Positions 1 through 8,073 of a stretch of 64,000 nt of DNA are shown here, in pieces; position 1 is the first letter of the stretch, and each line of letters starts with the position of its first letter. This DNA is from Acinetobacter sp. TGL-Y2 (GTDB lineage Bacteria > Pseudomonadota > Gammaproteobacteria > Pseudomonadales > Moraxellaceae). Below the pieces are notes generated by a model. That model worked only from the letters and a program-made list of their open reading frames with translations, was not told the DNA's origin and made no database searches. The stretch spans positions 2,604,001-2,668,000 of the forward strand of contig NZ_CP015110.1 of NCBI RefSeq assembly GCF_001612555.1. The letters run 5' to 3'. The position numbers and the translations under genes are program-made.

Positions 1-1
1 A

Positions 2-145
2 ATTAACGGGGACAAAAAACTGATTAGCCAATATAAAATTGATGCCACGAACAATAGCTTATTGATTGACTTTGACGCAGATGCTTTAGCTGCCATTAAA
101 GATGGCAAACGCATTATCGAACCTGAAGCAAATAACTATGAATAA
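2..145 (+). CDS. C-terminal end of an unidentified protein (cut by window start)
   Basis: An open frame enters from the left edge and ends at TAA 143-145. The visible 47 residues are hydrophilic, rich in Lys, Asp and Asn, and end in EPEANNYE. No motif allows a family assignment. A strong hairpin terminator follows 15 bases later, which supports this as the genuine 3' end of a gene convergent with bfmS. Confidence 0.5.
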   Translation: MNGDKKLISQYKIDATNNSLLIDFDADALAAIKDGKRIIEPEANNYE

Positions 146-160
146 GCTCTATCCAAAAGA

Positions 161-187
161 AAAAAAAGCGCCTATGGCGCTTTTTTT
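161..187. terminator. Bidirectional intrinsic terminator
   Basis: A-rich arm, GCGCC, loop TAT, GGCGC and a run of seven T. The A and T runs on the two sides let it serve the plus-strand gene ending at 145 and the minus-strand bfmS ending at 247. Confidence 0.8.
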
Positions 188-246
188 AATATTGTGACAC
201 TAAGGTTTGATGTTTTTCAAATCAGAGCGATGATTTGAGGTACTGC

Positions 247-1869
247 TTATTTTTTCTTTTTAAAGCGCTGTGCAGGCCACTCCATAACAAAACGCGCCCC
301 ACCGAGTTTCGGGCTTTGATCAACACAAATACTCCCACCGAACCAATATGCAATTCGACTCACAATAGAAAGTCCTAAACCATACCCCCCTGAAGCACGG
401 GTACGACTATCATCAAGTCGCGCAAAGGCTTCAAAGACACGTGCGCGATCTTCCTCTGGAATACCCGCTCCATCATCTTCCACACAAATATAAGCCATAC
501 CCTGCGCGTTAATTCCACCACTGACTTGCACGGTATTTTCACAGTAACGCACCGCATTTCCGACTAGGTTTTGCACCACACGGTGTAAGTAACGGCGCTC
601 AGCATCTACTGTTAAATTGAGCGGCGGTGACAGTAGTTCTATATTCTTATTGGTTTTTAAGGCTTCGGTTTCAACCACAACCTGATCTAAAACCTCAAAG
701 AGTACAATTTCTTCAAGGTCTAGTGAGGGCATGCCCTGCTCAAGTTTGGCATAAGTCATGATTTCGTCAATTAAAGTATTCAGTTCCTCAATATCTTTAT
801 CAATCATTTCAACCTGTTGCTGGCGATACTCATACTCTTCTTCATCCACCAACATTTCCATACCAAAACGAATTCTCGCTACAGGTGTGCGCAGTTCATG
901 AGACACCGCACGCATCAACTCTCGCTGTGCTTCAATTAAACGCTGAATATGATCCGACATACTGTTATAGCTCGATGCCAAACTTGCCATTTCGTCATTC
1001 CCTTCTACAGGAACACGAATCGACATATCACCTTTTTGCATTACATTCAGCGCATTATTCACCTGTTTTAGTTTTCGCTGCATCGGTACGATTAAGCCGT
1101 ATACGCCTAAGCACAAAATAAACATACTGAGTAAGGTAATACCCGCTGCTAATTGAAATGGCATCCAGTTAAACATCGGGATTGGACCCATCACCAAAAC
1201 CTCACCTGGTGCATTAGGCATTGGAGAAAGAATCGAAATGGTGGTTCCTCGAACACTGGCGCTATCTTGATATAAAATCACGCCCTGATCTGAACGCAAG
1301 CGACCAATTTGCTCGGAATCTAAAGTTAACTGCGAAATATTTTGAATATCGACTTTATAATAGAAATGCTTTTGAATTTTTTCTAAGTATTCTTTTTCTT
1401 GGCCCGGATAATAAACCAAATAATCTAAGATAAAGATTGGCAGCGCTTTCATTTGGCGCTCACCAATTCCATCAATTTTTAAATATAAAAAATGAGAAGG
1501 ATCATCTTTTATCCCCATCACCACAAAAGCGACACCCTGTTTGGCATCATAACGTACCACGGCCTGCTGGTTTTTTACCCGCTTGACTTCAGCACGAGAT
1601 AAATCGACTTTTGCGGCTTCGAGATAATAAATCGGGAGCTCCAGTAGATCTGAAGCATCCGATATCCAATCCATTTTTTGTTGAGTATTTTGCTGTCGTG
1701 CAACGCCTTCACTAATGACAAAAGCAATACCATCGGTTAAAGACTCTCGATACTCCTGCGCGCGCTGATAATTGATAATTTGTACCAACAAATAACCAAA
1801 AATTGCCACAAGAACAACCAAAATGACAAGTCCTGCATAGATACGCAAGAAAATACTGTGTTTAGACAC
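247..1869 (-). CDS. bfmS: Sensor histidine kinase BfmS (RstB-like)
   Basis: Membrane sensor kinase partner of BfmR; in Acinetobacter this pair controls envelope, capsule, biofilm and stress traits. The 540-residue protein has an N-terminal membrane segment (about residues 10-30), a periplasmic sensor region, a second membrane segment (about 238-262) and a HAMP linker. The H-box is AVSHELRTP with phosphoacceptor His324. The ATPase domain shows the N-box NLVGNAVRY (about 434-442), the G1 box DDGAGIPEED and the G2 box GGYGLGLS. The start is GTG at 1869, with an AAGG upstream. It lies 47 bases downstream of bfmR on the same strand, so the two are almost certainly co-transcribed. All catalytic motifs are intact. 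Confidence 0.93.
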   Translation of the reverse strand: MSKHSIFLRIYAGLVILVVLVAIFGYLLVQIINYQRAQEYRESLTDGIAFVISEGVARQQNTQQKMDWISDASDLLELPIYYLEAAKVDLSRAEVKRVKNQQAVVRYDAKQGVAFVVMGIKDDPSHFLYLKIDGIGERQMKALPIFILDYLVYYPGQEKEYLEKIQKHFYYKVDIQNISQLTLDSEQIGRLRSDQGVILYQDSASVRGTTISILSPMPNAPGEVLVMGPIPMFNWMPFQLAAGITLLSMFILCLGVYGLIVPMQRKLKQVNNALNVMQKGDMSIRVPVEGNDEMASLASSYNSMSDHIQRLIEAQRELMRAVSHELRTPVARIRFGMEMLVDEEEYEYRQQQVEMIDKDIEELNTLIDEIMTYAKLEQGMPSLDLEEIVLFEVLDQVVVETEALKTNKNIELLSPPLNLTVDAERRYLHRVVQNLVGNAVRYCENTVQVSGGINAQGMAYICVEDDGAGIPEEDRARVFEAFARLDDSRTRASGGYGLGLSIVSRIAYWFGGSICVDQSPKLGGARFVMEWPAQRFKKKK

Positions 1870-1916
1870 GTAAGTTTAACCTTAGCAAGTTGCACTGCAA
1901 ATAACCCAAAGGGATA

Positions 1917-2633
1917 TTAAGTTCCATTGGTTTCTTTAACAAATAAATAACCTTTGCTACGTACGGTTTTAATACGTTTAGGATTTTCTGGATCATCGCC
2001 AATTTTTGGACGAATACGCGAGATGCGTACATCAATTGAACGGTCCTGACCGTCATATTCAATACCGCGAAGACGCTCAAAGATATCTTCACGTGAAAGA
2101 ATTCGACCTGCGTTTGATGCCAATAACCACAATAAATCATATTCAGCACTGGTGAAATCGACCAATTCACCATTTAAGGTGACTGAACGACCACCATTAT
2201 CAATGACCAAGTCATCAAATTCGATACGCTGTGCTACTTCATCTTCAGGGGTTTTGTCTGTACGACGAAGCAATGCTCGAATACGCGCTAAAAGTACACG
2301 TGGTTGCACAGGTTTCGCTACATAGTCATCTGCACCCATTTCAAGGCCCAAAACTTGGTCCATATCTTCAGTACGTGCGGTCAACATTAAAATTGGTTGA
2401 TGATAGTGTGGACGAACTTCTCGACAAACTGTCAAACCGTCTGCACCTGGAAGCATCACATCAAGCACCACCATATCTGGTTGCTCAGCAATAATACGAC
2501 GAATCGCACGATTACCATCAGGTTCAACCCCAACTTCAAGCCCATTACGAATTAAGTATTCTTGCGTTAAGCGTGCAAGGCGCTCATCGTCTTCAACGAT
2601 CAGAATTTTAGGTAACTTTTCTTCTTGGCTCAT
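1917..2633 (-). CDS. bfmR: Response regulator BfmR (OmpR/RstA family)
   Basis: DNA-binding response regulator of the BfmRS system. With the start chosen here the protein is 238 residues, the usual BfmR length: receiver domain about 8-120 with acidic pocket EDD (14-16) and phosphoacceptor Asp58 in VVLDVMLPGADG, and a C-terminal winged helix with SIDVRISRIRPKIGDD and RTVRSKGYLF-type motifs. An in-frame ATG 15 codons upstream (2678) exists, but AGGGG sits six bases before the ATG at 2633, so the shorter start is preferred. First gene of the bfmR-bfmS operon. A perfect dyad, GTTTACA-T-TGTAAAC, lies about 80 bases upstream and may be an operator. Confidence 0.95.
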   Translation of the reverse strand: MSQEEKLPKILIVEDDERLARLTQEYLIRNGLEVGVEPDGNRAIRRIIAEQPDMVVLDVMLPGADGLTVCREVRPHYHQPILMLTARTEDMDQVLGLEMGADDYVAKPVQPRVLLARIRALLRRTDKTPEDEVAQRIEFDDLVIDNGGRSVTLNGELVDFTSAEYDLLWLLASNAGRILSREDIFERLRGIEYDGQDRSIDVRISRIRPKIGDDPENPKRIKTVRSKGYLFVKETNGT

Positions 2634-2712
2634 ATGCTGCCCCTGTATTTGTTTAGATATCCGTTGAATTTCGTTCACAGATTTAACACGCTATGATATG
2701 CAATATACACAC

Positions 2713-2727
2713 GTTTACATTGTAAAC
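2713..2727. promoter_or_regulatory. Perfect 15-bp dyad in the bfmR promoter region
   Basis: GTTTACA, one T, TGTAAAC: seven-base arms with no mismatch, 80 bases upstream of the bfmR start. OmpR-family regulators often act on their own promoters, so this is a candidate autoregulatory or other operator site. The binding protein is inferred, not shown. Confidence 0.4.
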
Positions 2728-2923
2728 AAGATCCCATTCACCAAACTGATACACGAGCGTAGCATTTTGTTAAATTTTATTAGCCATTGAATTATAGAGG
2801 CTTTTACTGAATTGCCAATTTGATCACAACACTGAAGAACACTTAGTTCGATTTGTCTTGAGCATCTTTTAAACAAATTGTTTCATAAAATCTATTTGAG
2901 TGACGCTTTCATCAGTTTTTGAG

Positions 2924-2932
2924 TTATCCACA
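2924..2932 (+). promoter_or_regulatory. Perfect DnaA box upstream of nrdA
   Basis: TTATCCACA matches the consensus DnaA 9-mer exactly. A weaker relative, TTATCTATA, follows within 15 bases. It lies about 300 bases upstream of nrdA in the long bfmR-nrdA intergenic region. In E. coli the nrdAB promoter carries DnaA boxes that link dNTP supply to replication initiation, so the placement is meaningful, although a single 9-mer can occur by chance. Confidence 0.5.
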
Positions 2933-3090
2933 ATCTTATCTATAAGCACTCTATGAACTCTCTGTTATGCTGAGCACCCGTAGAATCAAACGATACCGAA
3001 ACGGATTTTCGCTCTAAAAAACACCAATAAATAGAACCAAATTTTTTGGAAAAAAAATATCAAAATGTCAATATTGATCTACTCTGAAAT

Positions 3091-3138
3091 TTACCGTATC
3101 TTGTGCCTTATATTAAATTAAACCACTAAGTCTTGTGT
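3091..3138 (+). promoter_or_regulatory. Two tandem NrdR-box-like sites before nrdA
   Basis: Two 16-mers resemble the NrdR box (ACACTATATCTTGTGT-like): 3091-3106 TTACCGTATCTTGTGC and 3123-3138 CCACTAAGTCTTGTGT. The second matches at 13 of 16 positions by eye, the first at 11. They start 32 bp apart, about three helical turns, which is the usual NrdR-box spacing. They lie about 95-145 bases upstream of the nrdA start and predict repression of nrdA by NrdR when dATP is high. Confidence 0.55.
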
Positions 3139-3233
3139 TTACCCGTGAAAAGTCATGATCTAAAATCTACCGATTTTGTCTGATTAAAATGGTCTATAAA
3201 CATAATAATGAAGACAATGGAGCACCGCTGACA

Positions 3234-6062
3234 ATGAGCGCTAATACAACCCCTGGTCAACTTCAAGTGATTAAACGCACTGGTGACGTTGCCTCTTTTG
3301 ATGCAGAGAAAATTTCTGTAGCCATTGGTAAAGCTTTTTTGGCTGTTGAAGGTCAACCGAGTGCAGATTCGAGCCGTATTCACGATCGTATCGAGCAATT
3401 AACAGATATGGTGATGAACACGTTCAACCGTCGTTTACCGTCTGGCGGCACGATTCATATTGAAGAAATTCAAGATCAAGTTGAATTGGCACTCATGCGT
3501 ACTGGCGAACAAAAAGTTGCTCGTGCCTATGTCATTTACCGTGAACAACGTTCTGAAGCGCGTAAACAGTTGGGTGCACATCATCACCCGACCTTACAAA
3601 TCACGGGTACAGATGGTCAGTTACAGCCGCTGGATTTAAGCCGTCTTGAAGCAACGATTTCTAAAGCCAGTGAAGACTTAGAAGGTATTGACGTTCAAGC
3701 GATTATTGATGAAACGGTCAAGAACCTTTATAACGGTGTAAAAGCGACAGACATCTCAACCACCATGATGATGGCAACGCGTACTCGTATTGAACAAGAA
3801 CCTAACTATACCTATGTGACTGCACGTTTACTTCGTGACAACTTGGTTGCAACAGGTCTTGAGTTCTTAGGTTTAGCGACAGATACCCCTGAAGGCGAAG
3901 CTTTAGAAACGTTCTTGAATAAAGGGATCGAGCTTGATCTTTTATCTCCAGAACTGCTTAACTTTGACCTTGCAAAATTGGCTGCTGCGATCAAACCTGA
4001 ACGCTCAAACCAATTTACCTACTTAGGTCTACAGACTTTATTTGATCGTTACTTCATCCATTCAGATGGCGTACGTTTCGAATTACCGCAATTATTCTAC
4101 ATGCGTGTTTCGATGGGTCTAACCCTCAACGAAGAAAACCGTGAAGATCGTGCGATTGAGTTCTATAACCTCTTGTCAAGTTTCGACTATATGGCGTCTA
4201 CCCCGACCCTATTTAACTCAGGAACTTTACGTCCTCAGTTGTCGAGCTGCTACTTAACCACGATTGATGATGACCTGTATGACATCTATGGCGCAATGCG
4301 TGATAACGCCATGTTGTCTAAATGGGCAGGCGGTTTAGGGAACGACTGGACACCTGTTCGCGCCTTAAACTCGTACATCAAAGGCACAAACGGTAAATCT
4401 CAAGGTGTTGTTCCATTCTTGAAAGTGGCGAACGATACTGCAGTTGCCGTAAACCAAGGTGGTAAGCGTAAAGGTGCTGTTTGTGCATACCTTGAAACTT
4501 GGCATTTGGACATTGAAGAATTCCTAGAGCTACGTAAAAACACCGGTGATGACCGTCGTCGTACCCATGACATGAACACAGCAAACTGGGTTCCAGATTT
4601 GTTCATGCAACGTGTATTTGAAGATGGCGCGTGGACACTATTCACTCCTTCTGAAACGCCAGATCTCCATGATTTGATGGGTGCAGAATTTGCTGAACGT
4701 TATGCTTACTACGAAGGCATTGCCAAAGAAAACAACATGCTACACAAAGTTATTCGTGCGAAAGACTTGTGGCGTAAAATGCTGTCGATGTTGTTTGAAA
4801 CAGGTCACCCGTGGATCACATTCAAAGACGTATGTAACTTACGTTCACCACAACAACACGTAGGCGTGGTGCATTCATCTAACTTGTGTACTGAAATCAC
4901 CTTAAACACAAATAAAGATGAAATTGCAGTCTGTAACTTGGGTTCAATCAACTTAGTACAACACGTTAAAGGTGGTGTACTCGATCGTGAAAAGCTTGCA
5001 CGCACAGTAAAAACTGCGGTTCGTATGCTCGATAACGTGATTGACATCAATTACTACGCTGTTCCACAAGCACGTACTTCAAATATGAAGCATCGTCCAG
5101 TGGGTATGGGGATCATGGGCTTCCAAGATGCATTGTATGAAATGAATCTTGCCTATGGTTCTGATGCGGCGGTTGAGTTTGCAGATGAATCAATGGAAGT
5201 GATTTCTTACTATGCAATTTCGACATCAAGTGATTTGGCTGTTGAACGTGGCGCTTATGAGACATTTAAAGGTTCACTTTGGGATCAAGGTATTCTCCCA
5301 ATTGATTCTTTAGAAATCGTGGCGAAATCGCGTCCAGATCGTATGTTTGAAGTAGACCGCACCACTCGTTTGGATTGGGATACGTTACGTGCCAAAGTTC
5401 AAAAAGACGGTATGCGTAACTCAAACGTGATGGCGATTGCACCAACAGCAACCATTTCTAATATTTGTGGTGTATCTCAGTCTATCGAACCAACCTTCCA
5501 AAACTTGTATGTGAAATCTAACCTGTCAGGTGAATTCACAGTGATCAACCCGTACCTCGTACGTGCGTTAAAAGATCGTGGTCTTTGGGATTCTGTGATG
5601 GTGAATGACTTGAAACATTTTGAAGGTTCTGTTCAAAAGATTTCTCGTATTCCAGATGAGTTAAAAGCCATCTTTGCAACCGCGTTCGAAGTTGAGCCAC
5701 GTTGGATTGTAGATGCTGCGTCTCGTCGTCAAAAATGGATCGATCAAGCACAGTCGCTTAACCTTTACATCTCTGGTGCAAATGGTAAGAAACTCGATAT
5801 GACTTACAAAATGGCATGGTTACGTGGTCTTAAAACGACGTATTACCTTCGTGCATTGGGTGCAACATCTGCTGAGAAATCAACCATTAACACTGGCGCA
5901 TTAAATGCCGTTAAAAACAGTGCTGTAACCTCTGCACCTGTTGCAGCGGCTGCACCTGTAGTTGAAGCAAAAGCTGAAACTGCTGATGAAGATTTCGCAC
6001 AAGCTGCACCAGTGCCGTTGGCATGTTCAATTGACAATCCTGATTGTGAGGCGTGTCAGTAA
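3234..6062 (+). CDS. nrdA: Class Ia ribonucleotide reductase, alpha subunit
   Basis: Large subunit that reduces ribonucleoside diphosphates to deoxy forms, partner of NrdB. The N-terminus appears to hold two ATP-cone modules: one starting near QLQVIKRTGDVASFDAEKI and a second near LDLSRLEATISKASEDL. Barrel cysteines are visible in QLSSCYLTT, NLCTEITL and EIAVCNLGSINL. The C-terminal redox tail DCEACQ carries the two cysteines that relay electrons from thioredoxin or glutaredoxin. The ATG at 3234 is chosen because GGAG lies 11 bases upstream; an in-frame ATG at 3189 would add 15 residues but has no visible ribosome site. It is followed by a small membrane protein gene and nrdB in the same direction. 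Confidence 0.95.
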   Translation: MSANTTPGQLQVIKRTGDVASFDAEKISVAIGKAFLAVEGQPSADSSRIHDRIEQLTDMVMNTFNRRLPSGGTIHIEEIQDQVELALMRTGEQKVARAYVIYREQRSEARKQLGAHHHPTLQITGTDGQLQPLDLSRLEATISKASEDLEGIDVQAIIDETVKNLYNGVKATDISTTMMMATRTRIEQEPNYTYVTARLLRDNLVATGLEFLGLATDTPEGEALETFLNKGIELDLLSPELLNFDLAKLAAAIKPERSNQFTYLGLQTLFDRYFIHSDGVRFELPQLFYMRVSMGLTLNEENREDRAIEFYNLLSSFDYMASTPTLFNSGTLRPQLSSCYLTTIDDDLYDIYGAMRDNAMLSKWAGGLGNDWTPVRALNSYIKGTNGKSQGVVPFLKVANDTAVAVNQGGKRKGAVCAYLETWHLDIEEFLELRKNTGDDRRRTHDMNTANWVPDLFMQRVFEDGAWTLFTPSETPDLHDLMGAEFAERYAYYEGIAKENNMLHKVIRAKDLWRKMLSMLFETGHPWITFKDVCNLRSPQQHVGVVHSSNLCTEITLNTNKDEIAVCNLGSINLVQHVKGGVLDREKLARTVKTAVRMLDNVIDINYYAVPQARTSNMKHRPVGMGIMGFQDALYEMNLAYGSDAAVEFADESMEVISYYAISTSSDLAVERGAYETFKGSLWDQGILPIDSLEIVAKSRPDRMFEVDRTTRLDWDTLRAKVQKDGMRNSNVMAIAPTATISNICGVSQSIEPTFQNLYVKSNLSGEFTVINPYLVRALKDRGLWDSVMVNDLKHFEGSVQKISRIPDELKAIFATAFEVEPRWIVDAASRRQKWIDQAQSLNLYISGANGKKLDMTYKMAWLRGLKTTYYLRALGATSAEKSTINTGALNAVKNSAVTSAPVAAAAPVVEAKAETADEDFAQAAPVPLACSIDNPDCEACQ

Positions 6063-6076
6063 TCTGACAGGTTTTA

Positions 6077-6120
6077 AATCCTCCCCAACTCTCTTTTTAA
6101 GAGAGGGATTTAGGGAGATT
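6077..6120. repeat. Imperfect intergenic palindrome downstream of nrdA
   Basis: An interrupted inverted repeat: AATC-TCCC and CTCTC on the left pair with GAGAG and GGGA-GATT on the right around a TTTTTAA loop. It has the look of the short intergenic palindromes scattered in Acinetobacter genomes. It could attenuate or stabilise the nrdA transcript before the small downstream genes. There is no T run, so it is not a clear terminator. Confidence 0.45.
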
Positions 6121-6144
6121 AAAAATAAATACAAGGAAAAGACC

Positions 6145-6324
6145 ATGTTACATATGACCCATAACTACACGTTAGGACTCGCTGTTCTGGTCTTTTGCTT
6201 TATTTTCTTTTACACCCCAATGGTCTATACATTTTTGGCCATTCGTAAACAAAAGCGTATAGTAAAGACACCCTCGTTTGCGAGATGTCGCAAAAACAGA
6301 TATAAGCAACGAAGAGAGAATTGA
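6145..6324 (+). CDS. Small single-pass membrane protein between nrdA and nrdB
   Basis: A 59-residue ORF with a good ribosome site (AAGGAA, six bases before the ATG). Residues about 9-33 form one hydrophobic segment, followed by a strongly basic tail rich in Arg and Lys (RKQKR and NRYKQRREN), which predicts an N-out/C-in single-pass inner-membrane protein by the positive-inside rule. The stop codon ends one base before the nrdB start, so it is probably translationally coupled to nrdB. I do not recognise a family. The position inside the ribonucleotide reductase operon is the only functional clue. An alternative start lies three codons downstream. Confidence 0.6.
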   Translation: MLHMTHNYTLGLAVLVFCFIFFYTPMVYTFLAIRKQKRIVKTPSFARCRKNRYKQRREN

Positions 6325-6325
6325 T

Positions 6326-7609
6326 ATGTCTATCCTAAGTTGGGACGATTTCGAAGATGATTCGCAAAAACCGGCTACACCTGAACACCAGTCTGCGCCC
6401 GTCGAACCGCAAAAAGCGGCTCATTCGCAGGTGGTACCTAATGCAAGCAACGAACCGACGCGTGTGGCAGCTACACAACCCGCTCGCACCGCTTCAAGTC
6501 GATCAACAGATCAAACCGATCCGTTGGCAAGAGCATCTAACGCCTTAGAAACGCTAGATGTCGCACCTGGTCTAGAAGAACTAGAAATGGGCGCACAGCG
6601 TGTGCAAGTTGACGACAAAGCGATGATTAACTGTCGTGCTGACTTGAACCAACTTGTACCATTCAAATATGAATGGGCTTGGCAGAAGTATCTAGATGGT
6701 TGTGCAAATCACTGGATGCCTCAAGAAGTCAACATGAACCACGACATCGCGCTTTGGAAGTCTGAGAATGGCTTAACTGAAGACGAACGTACCATTGTGA
6801 TGCGTTCACTTGGTTTCTTCTCGACTGCGGATTCTTTGGTTGCAAACAACTTGGTACTTGCGATTTACCGTCACATTACCAACCCTGAATGCCGTCAGTA
6901 CATTTTGCGTCAAGCATTTGAAGAAGCGATTCATACCCATGCTTACCAATACTGTATCGAGTCGCTAGGTATGGATGAAGGCGAAGTCTTCAACATGTAC
7001 CGTGAAGTGCCATCAGTTGCACGTAAAGCAGCTTGGGGCTTGAAGTACACACAATCTTTGTGTGACCCTACTTTCAAAACAGGTACACCTGAAAACGATC
7101 AAATTTTGCTGCGCAACTTGATCGCGTTCTACTGTGTACTTGAAGGGATCTTCTTCTACTGTGGTTTCTCTCAAATCCTATCTATGGGTCGTCGTAACAA
7201 GATGAATGGTGTTGCTGAGCAATTCCAATACATCTTACGTGATGAATCAATGCACTTGAACTTTGGTATCGACATGATTAACCAAATCAAGATTGAGAAC
7301 CCGCACCTATGGACTGCTGAGTTCCAAGAAGAAATCGTTCAAATGATTCTTGAAGGTACAATACTTGAAATCGAATATGCACGTGACACTATGCCACGTG
7401 GTGTACTCGGTATGAATGCTGCGATGATGGAAGAATACTTGAAGTTCATTGCAAACCGTCGTTTGGCGCAGTTGGGCTTGCCTGAGCAGTTTGCTGGCGT
7501 GAATAACCCATTCCAGTGGATGTCTGAGATGATGGACTTGCGTAAAGAGAAGAATTTCTTTGAGACGCGTGTGACGGATTATCAAACCGGTGGTGCGTTA
7601 AGCTGGTAA
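6326..7609 (+). CDS. nrdB: Class Ia ribonucleotide reductase, beta subunit
   Basis: Radical-generating diiron subunit of ribonucleotide reductase. The 427-residue protein begins with about 75 residues of low-complexity sequence rich in Ala, Pro, Gln and Ser, which looks disordered and is longer than in E. coli NrdB. The ferritin-like fold follows. EEAIHTHAY carries iron ligands Glu and His and the radical Tyr in the E-x2-H-x3-Y arrangement; further ligands are in [10 protein letters not shown] and [10 protein letters not shown]. The start is MSILSW at 6326, with GAAGAGAG upstream; a longer in-frame start at 6278 lies inside the upstream small gene and is less likely. A terminator follows about 110 bases after the stop. 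Confidence 0.95.
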   Translation: MSILSWDDFEDDSQKPATPEHQSAPVEPQKAAHSQVVPNASNEPTRVAATQPARTASSRSTDQTDPLARASNALETLDVAPGLEELEMGAQRVQVDDKAMINCRADLNQLVPFKYEWAWQKYLDGCANHWMPQEVNMNHDIALWKSENGLTEDERTIVMRSLGFFSTADSLVANNLVLAIYRHITNPECRQYILRQAFEEAIHTHAYQYCIESLGMDEGEVFNMYREVPSVARKAAWGLKYTQSLCDPTFKTGTPENDQILLRNLIAFYCVLEGIFFYCGFSQILSMGRRNKMNGVAEQFQYILRDESMHLNFGIDMINQIKIENPHLWTAEFQEEIVQMILEGTILEIEYARDTMPRGVLGMNAAMMEEYLKFIANRRLAQLGLPEQFAGVNNPFQWMSEMMDLRKEKNFFETRVTDYQTGGALSW

Positions 7610-7631
7610 GTTTTTCGTCACGCGCGTCACG

Positions 7632-7712
7632 CGACACAAGGTTTGTCATAAACGACACATTGTTTGTCATAAAACTATGTAGCATGACGTCACACGACAC
7701 ATAAGTTGTCAT
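7632..7712. repeat. Three phased 18-bp dyad repeats after nrdB
   Basis: Three 18-mers of the form CGACACA-N4-TTGTCAT occur at 7632-7649, 7653-7670 and 7695-7712. Each contains the dyad GACA...TGTC. Start-to-start distances are 21 and 42 bp, close to two and four helical turns, so the sites face the same side of the helix. They lie between the convergent nrdB and the next gene remnant, so a promoter operator is not the obvious reading. No protein can be assigned. Confidence 0.6.
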
Positions 7713-7716
7713 TGAG

Positions 7717-7743
7717 AAAACCGCCATTAATGGCGGTTTTTTT
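7717..7743. terminator. Intrinsic terminator after nrdB
   Basis: A perfect palindrome: AAAACCGCCATT followed directly by its reverse complement and further T residues. It is symmetrical, so it can end nrdB transcripts and also transcripts coming from the right. Confidence 0.8.
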
Positions 7744-7772
7744 AACTTAACAACCCTTATATTAGTTAAAAC

Positions 7773-8073
7773 TTATGCATGATTTAAATTATTAAAAAAA
7801 TTTGAATAAAATTTCTGTTCAATTTTATCAGCCTCTAAATAAATACCTAATTCATGATAGAGATCGTTATTCTTATAGTTACCTGAAGAATCAGAAGACA
7901 TCCAGTTTAAGCTTGTGACAACAATATGATTTTTATCCCAAGCCAACACTTTGGCATGGCTATGATTTCCAGAAGGTGGAGAATGAAGTTTTAATGCAAT
8001 TTTATCGTTATCTATACTGTTAGAAAACTTTTGCACTTGCTTATGATCAAAAATTTCTTTATCGACTGTAGAG
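7773..8073 (-). pseudogene. 3' remnant of a phospholipase-D-like (HKD) gene
   Basis: The minus-strand frame remains open from the IS edge at 8073 to the TAA at 7773 and encodes the C-terminal end of a PLD-superfamily protein. HSHAKVLAWD matches the H-x-K-x4-D catalytic motif, and IVVTSLNWMSSDS matches the strand and G/S-S-x-N-region that follows it. A GTG at 8036 is an accidental start; the true 5' part was removed at the IS junction. Bacterial PLD-like nucleases of this type occur in defence and helicase-associated systems, but the truncated piece does not show which. Confidence 0.7.
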
